A stretch of 64,000 nucleotides of DNA from Tubulanus polymorphus (taxonomy: Eukaryota; Nemertea; Palaeonemertea; Tubulaniformes; Tubulanidae). The notes beneath the pieces are model-generated. The model ran no database searches, was not told the DNA's origin, and saw only the letters and a list, made by a program, of their open reading frames with translations. The position numbers and the translations under genes were made by a program. This document shows, one piece after another, positions 1-12,020 of this stretch (within the stretch, counting starts at the first letter, position 1; each line of letters opens with the position of its first letter). Location of the stretch: positions 10,154,704 through 10,218,703 of the forward strand of contig NC_134036.1 of the NCBI RefSeq assembly GCF_964204645.1. Reading direction: 5' to 3'.

Positions 1-3000
1 TTATTCATTGTTTTCCACAGCCACGTCATCTTACAAATATAAATAAACCGGTCATTATGGTTGTTCCTTGCAAAAAAGGGATCACTTCAATCATTTAACG
101 CCAAGACGTAAATTCGTATATCATCAATCAGTATATACTCTAATATCCGTTTCGTTTGTTCGATGACATAAGATTACTGAAAAATACAGAAATCATACCA
201 ACTTTCAGTAAACAATGATATAATTACATAACACATCAAACTAATAATTAAATTACACTTAAATAACAGAAATCTATTTTAGACCACTTTTGAAGTACAT
301 AATATAACAAGAATAAAAATACAAACATACCGTGATATTTGGCTCCATAAAATCCCTACATTCTATATTAGACTCCGAAATTCTTAAAGGTCTATGAGCC
401 ATTTCCAGTTATAACTTGTCAGTACAAGCACCAGTATTCCAGTGACAAATAAATGCAGAAATGCAGAAATGCAGAAATGGTCATATGACCAGAATTTACA
501 CAATACCTTGAATGAAACAAATTCTAAAGGCCTAAAAGCTGTTCAAATACACACAAAAACCAGATAGAATATATTGAAATACTAAGCTTATGGCAAATAT
601 ATGAATAGAAATTCACAATGAAAAGAAAAAGTCAGATATCTCACATACAAATAATAGCCAACAGTACATAAATTGTCCGTACAATGGTATCGTCACGCTA
701 ATTAATATAGTTTTAAAATTCAACATCCTTGCCTAAAATTAATGTATAACTGATTATTATTTGCTCAACAGTGGCAAAACACATGTTAAATAGCTACGGT
801 ACAGCCTAGAATAAACATAACTCCGTTTTTGTTTGCGTTTAGCTTCATATCGTTCAAACCGCGTTCTGTAATTCGTTTGCGTTTAGTTCCCACCGCGTTC
901 AACACTCGGTAGGGACGAATATCCGTTTCAAAATTACACGTTTCGCTGCACGCTCATGAGTGCAACGAAACTTCGAACGCTCCTCTATGGCGTTTATAAT
1001 GTTACTGCATGTAGTTTACCATGAAGTCATCCAAATACAAGAAGTTGCACTCGAATAGAAGGGAGCTACTTTTAATACCTGCATTCAATGTGGCGCGCCA
1101 GACGCGTTAAATTTGAACCGTGGTAGTAACCAGTTCGATTCACGTTTCAATTTCGTTTTAATAAAAAACTAATAACAAAAACGCAACGACCTCCGACGAA
1201 CGCCGGACGCGTAATAAGTTATGTTACTTCTTGGCTGTACCGTATTACATTACATCCATCGGAAGTTTCAAAGTTTTGAATCATAGAAAACATAGCTATC
1301 ATACCTTATCATAAACAATTAAGTGAAACTACTATTCCAGTTAAATTTCACTCCGAGTTACACATCATCCTCAGCTAGCCCTAACTCCTGTTTTGCAAAC
1401 ATACATTTCGATATTTCTCTACCTACTTTTACTTCGAGCGAAAACTAATATTTTAGTTTTATAAACATGAAGGCGGTTGTTGGTGCAATATTCACATAGT
1501 GTATCTAAATGTAACTGGAGAGATTTCTCATCGTCAGCACGAGTGGCCGTGTAGTCCGCGTAAAGGATCAAGTAAAGCCCCCTAGTTACGGATTACAATT
1601 CAGATTCAGATTATCAATAAACGACAAAGTTTGTTTACCGCGCGTAAAAAAGTAGTCTTCGATATCGTTTAGAAATTAGGAAAATAGAATAGGTGAACAA
1701 TTTTCGCCAATTATCAACCTTCTACCTGCAGCAAAATGTTTTGACGCGTTACCTTAAGCTGATTTGACCGAGTTATCTATTTACTATGTTTTAAGGAAAG
1801 CTTTCTTAAAATCAAGAAAGGCGCAAATAGTATTCTTCCGTGACTAAGGTAAAATTCATACGAATTTTCAGCATGTAAATATGATAGTCAAATATTTAGG
1901 TCTAAAACCATTTTGTGCTTCAAATTGTAATATTCGAATTAAGGAACGTTGAATACTTTTGATCAAGAATATTCGTACATAATTCACCGAAACAGCTAAC
2001 TAACGTGTAATTTCAGGATTATTAGCATCGCATTTCACTTTAAAAACAGGAATGATTATTATTAATTACATACAATGTTCTAGAAAAACATAAATACCAA
2101 TATTAGCTCCATTTTAGTAGCACTAGTAGGATTTAGCATTTGCCCGATACTATTTCGGATTACTGATTTCACAATCTAAGTTCCTGAATAAACGTTTCTT
2201 TCTAATTTCTCATTTTTTCGCGGATGATTTATTGATATTACTTGGACGAATTCTTCATAGTTACAAGGTTAGAAGGGTTAGGACAGCCTCGATATCTGCT
2301 TTTCTTAAATCTTATTATTTAAGTGCATACCTACGGCTCAGACTAAATCACTTATAATGAACCGAAATTTATATGTCTTCTACTTCATCTATGGTACATC
2401 AAATTAATACGCGGTAATAATGCCAATAATGCCATTGGTAAAATAACCAGAGGTAAAAATGCCAGGGAGGTGAAAATACCAGGGATGTAAAAAAAGGAAA
2501 TATTCATTATATCTGATATTCATATTAAAAATTATAATAACAAACACACAATTTAAATTTTCGATTTGGTTTATCATATAAACTGGTGTGTCAAATTTTA
2601 ATCGTTAACTATTCATTTAATTGTTGATTCGATATTATGAATGACAACAGGAAATCATTGATCCAAAAGAATGTTATATCTAAAATGTGCATTCAATTTC
2701 TAATTTCCAATATTCTAAACATACGTTGCATCTGAATTGTCATTTTGTATAAATAACACTCGATCATGTCCAATGTTAGCGTATATATGTTTTCATCTTT
2801 TAATTGCCTAAGGCTTGAGGTTTTTTTTATAAATTACTGATACTTACTTATTAATTTAATTTCAATTATCTACATTTAGATTTTTCATTATTTTAAAGAA
2901 GTTGTTGATTCAATTCTTCAAAGTTAAGTTGTATCTAAATATGCATATTCAGGAATATCAAGTGTTTCGTGTACAGGGTTACCAGTACTGGGTAAATTAC

Positions 3001-3110
3001 CTTCTCGTATCACCCCGTTTCCACAGCTGCCACAGCCTCCTCCGTGTCAACCTAATGTTAAAATTTATGTCACGCCTTTAGTTTGGGAACTTGCAGAGGA
3101 TGCTGTAGGT
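1..3110. other. AT-rich region without a recognisable gene
   Basis: Only short chance reading frames occur. I see a short GCAGAAAT repetition near 453-478 and a few degenerate inverted motifs, but no splice-flanked coding stretch, RNA gene or transposon terminus that I can defend. The small frames at 3112-3493 and 3900-4209 match nothing I recognise; part of the latter lies in the repeat beginning at 4094. Confidence 0.5.
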
Positions 3111-4093
3111 GTCATCGACGGTTTTTCATTCGAGCTATAATCAAAATGAAGAGTCTATCAAATTCAAATATGGAATCAATTATTTCTGTTTGTAGCTTGC
3201 GTTGACGAACACGCATTGTGTAGAACATGGGTTTCATATTGTTCCACCCACACCTTTGTCGTTTCAATTTGTAAACGGACTTGCGACCTTTGCTGGTAAG
3301 TAAGTTTGTTACGACGGAACTACTGTTGTTTTTATCTATAAGGAAAATAATTATAGTTTTATTCAACCAACAATGTATGTGTAATGGCAGCTACAGATCA
3401 TTTAGAACAATTTTCACCGTAGCTGGTGTCAGCAATGGTATGCGTGATCCGTATTACCCTGACATCTCTTATCGCATACCTTTGAACTGCTAGAATTAAT
3501 AACTATTTCAATCTTGACGAACAGTTTTTGTTCGATAATATCATGAATCATTATTTTGATGTCAGATCAGCAAGACCATTTCATATTGATTTCAGATCTC
3601 TTATTAACTAACGAGTCGATAGCTTCACAGTCGCAGTCAGTCAGTAATTATACAAATTGTATCACAACTGTGAACGTATGTCAGTTCCTCGATACTGAAA
3701 TATACAAACTTCTTAACACATAATTGTTATTTGATTCTTTGTCTGTAGCTTTATTTATGCACGTCTCGATACGAATGCGAAAAACTCAGCTAACAACGAA
3801 AGATTAACTGGGACAACAAAAAATACAGAGATAAGAAAGGAATGCTACGACGTGGTTATGTTATATAGGGCGCTGCCCTTTATATACAATATAAGTAGCC
3901 TAAAAACTAAACATAAATACAGCGTCAAACCTTAACGAAACGAAGTGAATACACACTCGAGACGTCACGACCATGACAGAGTTTGATAACAGTAAACGGT
4001 ACCAGCCAAGAGCAAGCTGTAATCCGCCGGTAAAACATAAACTGAACAAAGGTAAAACTTCGACAACGAAAGAAGGACAATTTAGAGAGAATC

Positions 4094-4315
4094 CCACAAT
4101 GATAATAAAAAGTCCGAAAATGAAACTTCGAGATAGTAGTTTATTTCAACGTTTCGACTATATACTAATAGTCATCTTCAGGAATAATGAGATACTACAA
4201 AAATTATGAGATATATATATACAATTCAGGGACAAAGAGACTAATTCAAGTAATCAGAGATGATACAAACTAAAAAAATTAACGTAGAAACAGTTACACG
4301 CTAAAATAGATTAAA
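4094..4315 (+). repeat. left copy of a ~220-bp inverted repeat, possibly a Penelope-like or hammerhead-bearing terminus
   Basis: This segment is repeated in opposite orientation at 11805-12020 with only scattered mismatches. On the minus strand it contains CTGAAGA, then a stem of six pairs (GACTAT/ATAGTC) and GAAACG, the order expected of a hammerhead ribozyme core (CUGANGA, stem II, GAAA). Such cores are known in the terminal repeats of Penelope-like elements. No Penelope reverse transcriptase is visible nearby, so the family assignment is inference. The two copies bracket the DIRS-like nest. Confidence 0.55.
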
Positions 4316-4607
4316 GGGAACCAATGGGTAGATTTAGATATAAGTTTATTATGGGGTGAAAAACAATGGTTTTTCACCCCATAATAAACTTATATCTAAA
4401 TTCCTCTATAAACTGGTTAAACTCAACACGTGATTTCCCCTTTGATCCTTTGTTATTTGTCACTCATCAATTTTAGTCTCTCAACTTGTATTCACCATTG
4501 TTTTAATTTGAGTGCCCCTTAGTTTGTCTCTTTACTACTGATTTTAAGTTTCAATTTATATTTATACTCACTATTGTTGTATAAAATTACCCCTTGGTTC
4601 CCTTTAA
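4311..4607. mobile_element. MITE-like insertion with TTAAAGGGAACC termini
   Basis: The left end TTAAAGGGAACCAATGG is matched in inverted orientation by CCCCTTGGTTCCCTTTAA at the right end. The interior is AT-rich without coding potential and holds the long hairpin at 4333-4400. This is a small non-autonomous element or a satellite-like palindrome. I do not recognise the family. Confidence 0.45.
4333..4400. repeat. perfect 32-bp hairpin with 4-base loop
   Basis: Bases 4333-4364 and 4369-4400 are exact reverse complements around the loop AATG. The arm begins TTTAGATATAAGTTTATTAT and continues through GGGGTGAAAAAC. A flawless stem of this length in otherwise diverged sequence suggests recent formation. 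Confidence 0.9.
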
Positions 4608-4609
4608 TT

Positions 4610-4880
4610 GGAAAAATAACCGAGACTTACCTGGAAGTTGAAGGTTGTTTCTAATTCTGTCTAACTGCTGACCAATGAAGAGGTAACATGAGATACGCAT
4701 GCGTAGATACTACAGTCAATGTCCAACTTGCGAAATTTATCACAAAGTTACGATGGTGAGGTTAACTGGGTGAGGTTAAAATAAGGGAGGGCATGTAACC
4801 TCTCCATTGGTCACCAGTTAGACAGAATTAGAAACAACCTTCAACTTCCAGGTAAGTCTAGGTTATTTTTCCAATTCTAT
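4610..4880. repeat. large imperfect palindrome at the left end of the DIRS-like element
   Basis: Bases 4613-4682 (beginning GGAAAAATAACC) reappear inverted at 4798-4876 around a spacer of about 115 bp. The sequence at 4655-4722, including the 12-bp palindrome TACGCATGCGTA, and the block 4874-4915 (ATTCTATCTAACTGCTGACG) are both matched in inverse orientation at 11736-11803. Multiple inverted terminal copies plus an internal complementary region are characteristic of DIRS elements. Confidence 0.6.
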
Positions 4881-5250
4881 CTAACTGCTGACGTCATTAC
4901 GAGGTTCCATGAGATGTTCAAAGTTGTGATAAATGAGTAAACCATAAAAAACAACTATAAAGCGAATCTAAAATTTACCAAAACATAACAGCATATATTT
5001 GCTTCAAAATTCAGCAACCCAATCTCAGGGTTTCATAACAAAACATATTTACAGCTCAGGCGAATAAAGCAAAATGTTCACCTAAAAACCACCAACAACT
5101 TATTCATACTAACTGATTTGCAAAAACCACAAAATCCAATCTGTCAAAACCAAGCAGTAAGTTATCTAACAAATAACTACTCAAACTCAATGATTTTTAA
5201 CAATCTTTCAACAATGCATAAAACAGATTTGTATACACGAATATTCCAAT

Positions 5251-6904
5251 TCAAATTACATTGAAATTTGATTCATCAGGTACAGGTTTCCGGTAATATT
5301 TTCTAAACACTGATAGATTTGACCATCCTGCCGTCTTTAATGTAGATTGTATAGGCGCATTATTTCTTTCTGCCGCCGTAGTTGCCGCTGACCTAGTACT
5401 GTGAGGCGTAAAAATGTTCATGTCAACTCCTGCCCTTGTAAGCATTACTCTTATCCACCTTGACAATGTATCTCTACTTATAGGTCCATGTGGTTTCACA
5501 TATAAAATAAAGAATTGTGTTGTATCACCACGCAATTTTTCTTTTCGATTAAGGTTAACTTTACAATAGTTCACAATACAAAGACGTCTGTCTGGTACAT
5601 AGGCTTTAAATGTTATCTCGGCCTGATGGAAACGTGGCCTGGACTGTTTTAACAAATCACCAAACCGAATTTTTAACTTGTTTGTGGTAAGCGTTATATT
5701 TCTCAAGTCGATCAGATATAGAGACTGTCCTTGTTGTAACCGTTACAACAGTTTATCAAAGCCAGATGGCTATAGTGCGCGTGGACCTGGTTACCACCGA
5801 GATCCCGTGTGAACTCGCGTTTCATAATCAATAACACGTGTATTATTTTGTTTCTAACTAGTTTAAGACTGAGCCTGTTCTCTCGTTGTATATTTTAATC
5901 CTTTTTATAGTAACATTTTGACAGTTTGTAACATTCTCAACAGATTGTAATCATAATTAGTTCCCAACCTGATTTTGTATAAAAGCCGCAACAAATATCC
6001 TGTAAAATCAGTTCATCTATGCAAGCCTGACTGTACACATCTCTCCGCTAAATAAATCGCTATAGTCTGAAGAAAGTCTTAAGGTTAGTCATTTCATGAC
6101 AAAAGGAACGGCTGCTTCAAGGGACAGGATGACGACTCTGCCTTGCTGCTTCAACCAGGGAACGTAACTCCGGCCGACTCGCTAATTTTGCTTCTGCCTG
6201 GTGACCCGCCTGGCTTTGCTTCTGCCTTGTCGACCCGCCTGGCTTCTGCTTCTGCCCGGCCTTTGCTTTGCTTCTTACGTGAACATATACAGTCCTCCTC
6301 GCTCGCTTCCTCACTCCCCATCGACTGTCGGTGGAGTGTGCCCGAAACCCCGTGGTGTTGGACCGAGAACTCTCCCAACAGTCCTCGTTGACCAGTTAAC
6401 AGCGCCAGTAATAAAACAAGCTTTAATGTGAGATCTTTTAGTGACAAACTAACTGCCGGAGACAGGCCTTTCAGGAAATTTAATACTGGTTCCACCGACC
6501 AAATAACCCTATTTCTGGGTAAAGCTGGCCTTAAATTAAATATACCTCTCATGAATCGACTAACTATGGGTACCTGACCAATAGGAGTTGGCACTGTAAC
6601 TTAGGCCTTTAGAATACAACTCAGATAAGAAATCTAATACATTATTTACACTTCCCTCGTAGGGATCAGCATTCCTCGGAGCACAAAAACCGAGCCATTT
6701 GCGAATTTGCGTTGAGTATTGATCACGTGAAGACTCTCGCCACGATGCCGTGATAATGACTCTACCTTCCTGAGAAAACATTCCGTCTGTTGTTGTACGC
6801 CCGATATCCTCGCCGCGAAAAGATTCATCTTCGGTAGCTCGCTCATCTGTCTCGACGGATGCGTAAGAAGAGTGCTGTGGAAGATAGGAGAATAGGATAA
6901 TCAA
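5251..6904 (-). pseudogene. DIRS tyrosine recombinase, split by a solo LTR
   Basis: This would integrate the circular DIRS DNA. The N-terminal core-binding part is at 6904-6560 (motif SSRDQYSTQIRKWLGF). A second part at about 6594-6385 contains the region ending LLALLTGQR, whose Arg is the first catalytic residue. The C-terminal catalytic part at 5726-5251 has the HSTRSA box (His and Arg) and the YY near FRKYYRKP that supplies the nucleophile. A 649-bp solo LTR separates the GQR box from the rest, and the N-terminal part is in another frame. It overlaps the end of the RNase H frame by about 60 bases, as is usual in DIRS elements. Confidence 0.8.
5732..6380. mobile_element. solo LTR inserted in the DIRS recombinase gene
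   Basis: The segment starts TGTTGTAACC and ends TCCCAACA, that is TG...CA with a short terminal inverted repeat TGTTG/CAACA, and is flanked by the 5-bp direct repeat GTCCT (5727-5731 and 6381-6385). A promoter-like GTATAAAAG lies near 5977 and an AATAAA near 6051. These are standard LTR properties. No internal retroelement sequence remains, so it is a recombination product. Removing it would restore continuity of the recombinase frame, which supports the boundaries. The family is probably Ty3/gypsy-like, by inference only. Confidence 0.85.
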
Positions 6905-8739
6905 TTAGCATGTTTACACATTTAGAAAACCAATATTGTGTAGTCCAAACAGGAGCCACAATGATTGCCTGAGCACTTTTTGCTTGGATTTTTTGTAGCG
7001 TCTTGCCCACCAAACCGAAGGGTGGAAACGCATAGACTAACTCTTTATTCCACGGTACAGAGAATGCATCAACTGCTTCTGCCTGTGGATCCGGTTTCCA
7101 GGAAAAAAGCCTTGGAACCTTGTGATTATTCCGGGACGCAAAAAGATCAATAGCTGGCTCACCCCAAATTTGACACAACTTTCTAAACACTCTGTCATTC
7201 AGGCCCCATTCAGTGTTATCATGGTAAGTACGACTCATAGCATCTGCCTCAGTGTTTAGGGCTCCTGGCAGATAAGCAGCTGTCAACCATAAACCTCTAG
7301 CCTTGCACCAAAGCCAAGTTTCCCTAGCTATAGCATTACATTTTTCCTTTCTGCCGCCCATATTATTTAAGAAGGCGACCGTGACTTGATTATCAATTCT
7401 AATCAAGATATGAGTATCTGTTTCCGTTTTACACAAAGGTTGTAGGGTGAAAAGGGCAGCTTCTATCTCAAGTTGGTTTATATGTAAAGCTGCTTCCCAG
7501 CTAGACCAATTTCCACCCGTCTTAAGATTTCCTCTTGTTCCTCTCCACCCTATGCCACTAGCGTCAGAAGTGAGGAAAATTTCTGCTGGGGGCCTGGAGA
7601 TTGGGTGGCTTTCATTACATTTTGAGTCCACCACTGCAGATCCTCTCTGCACTCTTGATTGAGTTTCATTTTAGCGTTATAATTTCCAGCAGAATTTTTC
7701 AGCTCTCTAGTCTTAAGATTGTCACACCTTCTATAGTATAGTTTGCCATACTCAACGGCCTGAAAACTAGCCACCATCGTACCCACTAGTACTGCTAAGT
7801 CCTGTATCTTAATAGACTCTTTCTTGAGGGCGTTGCTGGCAGGTTTCAAAATTTTTTCCCTACTTTCTTCAGTGAGGATATAGTCATTTTTATAGAATCA
7901 AAAACCACGCCAGCAAACGTAACCCTTTGAGCAGGGTCCATCATTGATTTTACAGGATGAGTAATGAAACCTGCGCAATCAGAAACCTCATGGGTATCCC
8001 TGACAATCTTTCTGCACAGTTGTAAGGTCTGAGCGACCATAAAACAGTCATCAATCCAGGTAACCAATTGATGACCCTGCTTCCTCAATTGAGAGAGAAT
8101 CACCTCGACAATTTTAGTGAACAACCTCGGAGCTGACGTTAGTCCGTTCGGCATGGCATTGTAGGAATAGTATTTATCTCTTCACCTGAACTTGAAATAT
8201 TTTCTAAATTGGTCTGCAACAGGAATACAATAATACGCATCCTTCCAATCAATAGTGGCCATATAACATTTCGGAGTAATCAAGTTAATGGCAGAATCTA
8301 GGGTGTCCATCTTAAAATGATGATATACAATGACCTTATTAAGTTCAGTAAGACCTAAGATAACTCTCAAAGAACCATCTATCTTATCTCTAGTAAATAT
8401 GTTGGATACAAATTAGTCTCGTTCTTTTTTCAACTCTTGAATGACACATTTCTGGAGCATTTTCTCTACTTCCAAATGTATCTTGTGTGACTTGGTGACA
8501 TCGAAACAGTACGGTTTAGGTTCTCTAACCTGGTTGGGTACATTCTCAAATTCTATTTCGATGCCCCTAACCAACGACAGGATGTGTCGATCAGACGTAA
8601 GAGTTTTCCAAAAACCCAAAAACTGAGCAATTCTGCCAGCTTCAAAATTTTTTACATCTGACTGAGCTTTAGCCAAGATGGACACCTTACTTTCCGGTGT
8701 TGTCATATCGCGGAAAGACGGAATCGCGGAATTTTCCAA
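6843..8739 (-). pseudogene. DIRS reverse transcriptase / RNase H (partial, frameshifted)
   Basis: Minus-strand fragments in order are 8739-8413 (N-terminal), 8370-8182 with RT block A (ATIDWKDAYYCIPV), 8154-7846 with block B (MPNGLTSAPR) and the catalytic WIDD in place of the usual YIDD, and 7849-6843 with RNase H (SDASGIGW, then IDNQVTVAFLNN and ALNTEADAMSR) plus the DIRS-typical IDLFASR downstream. Frame changes and stops separate the fragments. The upstream end is cut by the transposon at 8695-10620, beyond which gag is found. Confidence 0.85.
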
Positions 8740-10620
8740 AAACGCGGAATTTCTTCATTTTTACTTTAAATAGTAAACGACTTTTCCCACGGGGATACCC
8801 ACTGTCGGACAGCGCACCGGACCGATCGATGCAACGAGTTAGGTTCGAATCCCATTATTTTCAGGCAATTTTATATGGAAATATTATATTACGATACCGT
8901 TGGCTGGCTGCCACCTGTAGAAGAAGTCGGAATCAAGTGGGGTGAAAGAGACCAGGCACCTAATGTCTATTTCTACTAGGCAAACTTCGGTTATCGAAGT
9001 TCATCGACTTTTTGAGAACTTCAGAAACGAATATTATCAGATAAATATTGAGTACGTTCGCGGTGTAGGACCGTAGTTGTAGATGGTTGCAAACATGAAA
9101 TCCTACGACCAAACAAGTACCGGTTCAAATTCCTTTGAAATTATTATAATTTTACGGCCGTCCAGTACCGGTACCAATAAGATTCTTTTGATCCAAATAA
9201 TCAGCATAGGGACATATATGTTATAGCAGTCACAAAGTAAACATTAAAAGAAAAACGAAACCATTTTATAATCTTTCATATCATTTCATTCTAAAAGATA
9301 AACCACATTCGCTTATAACAACAATGTAGACACACAACACGCATGAACAATCCTAAGCCAGAATGAAATATACATAATGTCTATTTATTTTCGTCTGACA
9401 TCGATCCAGTTCCACAGTTGTGAGTTAACTCTCAGTTACTTAGAATCAATTCATTTCCAATGTTTTAAATCCAGAGACCAGAGTCAAATCTTAACTCGGA
9501 AATGAGTCCTGGAGAATGACCCATGATGTCATCACAAATCCTACGTTTACGTACCATCGATTTGTATTCCTTCAGTTAATGCAGCGATATTCTGTATCAC
9601 TGAATTCGCAAAGCACGTATTGCCTAGGTTCTCCGCAAAAACCGTAAAGTTTCCCAAGTCTCCGTTTCTACCTAACGCATGCGCATTAGTCAGTGCTGGA
9701 ATTGCTCTAAGTCGAGAAATCGGCACATTGCGCATGCGGCACTACATGTGAGCTACATGTAACCTTTAAGGACTAATAGTCGCTGTAGTTTCCATTAGGT
9801 TCGAATCCCGTAAAAATATTGATCTTATTTACGCTGGTTCATCTTATAAGCGGCGCTATCAGATTCGAAACCCGAAAATTACTGATCGTATTTCAAGCGT
9901 TACGACATGAACTTTGATGATTAAAGTGTCACTGGGTTATTGTTTGCCGAGTAAAAAAGTGATAGCATCCCGAATATGAAATAATGAACTTTGATAGCCC
10001 CAGGATTTACTTTTAAGTGCTATTAGGTTCGAATCCCGAATGTGTAGCAGAAAAATACATTCATCCTTTATAATATACCGATATATATCTTAGATTTTTA
10101 GCTTATGGCAAGACCACTTGAACACCTGTCATTCCCAAAAATACAAATGATCCTCTAAGAGGATCATGAAGAGTCTTAAGTGACCAAACAAACTGCGCCT
10201 TCCCGCTGCGCAAAAGTTCACGCAGGTTCATTCCGTTATAGTTCTATGTTTCAGCGTTCTGACATGACCCAGTTTAGGAAAAAATACACATGTAGCGACG
10301 CATGCGCACGCGACCAATTTCTGGACTTAGAGGATTTCCCCAACACTTCCTAATGCGCATGCGTTATAAACAGAGACTTGGGAAACTTTACGGTTTTTGC
10401 AGGTTCTCCATTATTTGGAACAGTATCGTTAAGTTGTTGACTGGCGATATAATAAATTATCAAATACTAATTCCCGGTGTTGAAAACCTGGGTCCGGTGC
10501 CCTGTCCGACAGTGGGTATCCCCGTGGGAAAACCCCGTTTACTATTTATAGTAAAAATGAAGAAATTCCGCGTTTTTGGAAAATTCCGCGATTCCGTCTT
10601 TCCGCGATATGACAACACCG
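8695..10620. mobile_element. non-autonomous DNA transposon, ~130-bp inverted termini, 9-bp target duplication
   Basis: The left arm begins CGGTGTTGTCATATCGCGGA and the right end is its reverse complement. Identity extends about 130 bp on each side (8695-8824 and 10491-10620) with a few mismatches. The flanks CTTACTTTC (8686-8694) and CTTATTTTC (10621-10629) fit a 9-bp target duplication with one mismatch. Inside is a second inverted pair (about 9628-9740 and 10290-10408) containing GCATGCGCA motifs. No transposase frame is present. Long termini and 9-bp duplications suggest a Mutator-like origin, as inference. Confidence 0.7.
8840..10040 (+). repeat. recurrent GGTTCGAATCCC motif inside the DNA transposon
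   Basis: TAGGTTCGAATCCC occurs near 8841, 9797 and 10023, with a weaker GATTCGAAACCCG near 9862. The core matches the tRNA B-box consensus but no A-box or cloverleaf accompanies it, so these are not tRNA genes. They may be subrepeats of the element. Confidence 0.4.
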
Positions 10621-10663
10621 CTTATTTTCATCCCACTCTAGATCAAAACTAGTTACCTGCCTG

Positions 10664-11489
10664 TTAGCTACTTGTTCCTTTCGGCCTTCTTTTTGGTGCC
10701 CTGGTTTGGTATGACCTCACTCTGTTGCCGCGGCCTCTCTGGTACTGATGGTATTGTTGTTTGGAGGATTGATGACTGGAGTACTGTTGGCGGGAGCGTT
10801 GGTATTGATAATGGTACGCGTCACACCCTCGCTTCGCTAAAAGATGAGGTCTCATTTTATAATTCTGTATTTTAGAGTCACGTTGAGAATACTCTTTGTT
10901 GAATATGGCGCCAACTTTAGAGAGGTCATTGAGCTCTTTGACCTTATTTGCCATGTCAACTCCAAATAAAACTTCAGAGGACTCTTTAACACTCTTACTG
11001 GCACAAATCGATCGATATTTTGGGTTTATGTGAGGTCTAAGTTCGTAGCGCCTTTGCTCTGCCAACGAGTGTAAGGCTGCGCATGAAAGCGCAAACACAT
11101 CCATCGTCATTTTAACGGCAAGTTTCAGATCAACTTGCTCCTTATTAGCAATTTTTGGAAAATTCCGCGATTCCGTCTTTCCGCGATATGACAACACCGC
11201 GGTTAGAAGGCTTGTTTTTATCCAACTTTCTGGTACGGGACCTAGTCTTACTAATTTTAGCGACTGAGGCACACTCCGCGCTCGACTTATTAGCCGAGTC
11301 GCCATGATTTTGAGGAAATTGTGAAGGAACACTTACTTCGTCATTCACTGCATTTTTCTCGACTGTTCCAGTCCTCCTAATCTTCGATTCCGACTCTCCG
11401 CCAACCGCATTAGCAGTTTGAGATGGCGGCTTGCTAAAAAGCGCCTCAGCAAGGTTAAATTCTTCCATTTCTTTGGCCATGATCGGCAC
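10664..11489 (-). pseudogene. DIRS gag-like protein fragment
   Basis: The minus-strand frame from 11489 encodes a charged N-terminal part. From about 11150 to 10664 it encodes a helical section followed by a Gln/Ser/Arg-rich tail (repeats of YQYQRSRQQY type, then RAPKRRPKG), suited to nucleic-acid binding. The two halves are interrupted by a 48-bp piece of the 8695-type transposon end. Position directly upstream of the RT on the same strand identifies it as the first DIRS frame; sequence alone would not. Confidence 0.55.
11152..11199. mobile_element. end-only fragment of the 8695-10620 transposon family
   Basis: The 48 bases are nearly identical to the right terminus of the transposon at 8695-10620, ending in TCGCG-type sequence and GACAACACCG. 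No second arm is present. It is either a deletion derivative or a footprint left within gag. Confidence 0.65.
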
Positions 11490-11804
11490 CGGTTAAATTC
11501 AAAATGGCGGAGCGGTTCCGACACGCGAACAGTAAACACCAGAAAACAAAATCCAATCGCATCCACCAACAAAAAATTTTGTAACACAATGTCAAACGCC
11601 CAGCGTTGCTTAGATGGCCTAACAAGACGATTGCGCCTTATAAGTTAGGTTTTGACACGGATAAACGAAAATTCGATCCCTTCAATCCGAATAATAGAAC
11701 GACAAAGCACTGAACTTCGCCGGATCAAGCATGCAATTGACTGTCGGATCTACGCATGCGTATCTCATGGAACCTCGTAATGACGTCAGCAGTTAGATAG
11801 AATC

Positions 11805-12020
11805 TATTTTAGCGTGTAACTGTGTCTACGTTAATTTTCCTTTAGTTTGTATCATCTCTGATTACTTGAATTAGTCTCTTTGTCTCTGGATTGTATATAT
11901 ATCTCATATTTTTGTAGTATCTCATTATTCTTGAAGATGACTATTAGTATATAGTCGAAACGTTGAAAAAACTACCATCTCGAAGTTTCATTTTCGGACC
12001 TTTTATTATCATTGGGACTC
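11805..12020 (-). repeat. right copy of the ~220-bp inverted repeat
   Basis: Reverse complement of 4094-4315. Here the ribozyme-like core on the plus strand has CTTGAAGA, one extra base relative to the left copy (CTGAAGA), so it is likely the more decayed copy. It begins immediately after the DIRS terminal block ending at 11803. Confidence 0.6.

Larger units (their letters stand above)
4650..11803 (-). mobile_element. DIRS-like tyrosine-recombinase retrotransposon, degenerate and nested
   Basis: On the minus strand the order is gag-like (10664-11489), RT/RNase H (6843-8739), tyrosine recombinase (5251-6904), the usual DIRS arrangement. Inverted terminal repeats flank it (4655-4722 and 4874-4915 against 11736-11803). 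It is broken by a solo LTR (5732-6380), by a DNA transposon (8695-10620) and by a short transposon-end fragment in gag (11152-11199), besides ordinary stops and frameshifts. It cannot be active. Exact outer limits are uncertain because several inverted copies of the ends exist. Confidence 0.8.

Noticed and set aside
6117-6431. Open frames inside the solo LTR on both strands
   Set aside because: They are within a regulatory repeat, Arg/Leu/Ala-rich by composition, with no domain.
8840-10040. tRNA genes from GGTTCGAATCCC motifs
   Set aside because: B-box-like only; no A box or cloverleaf at the right distance.
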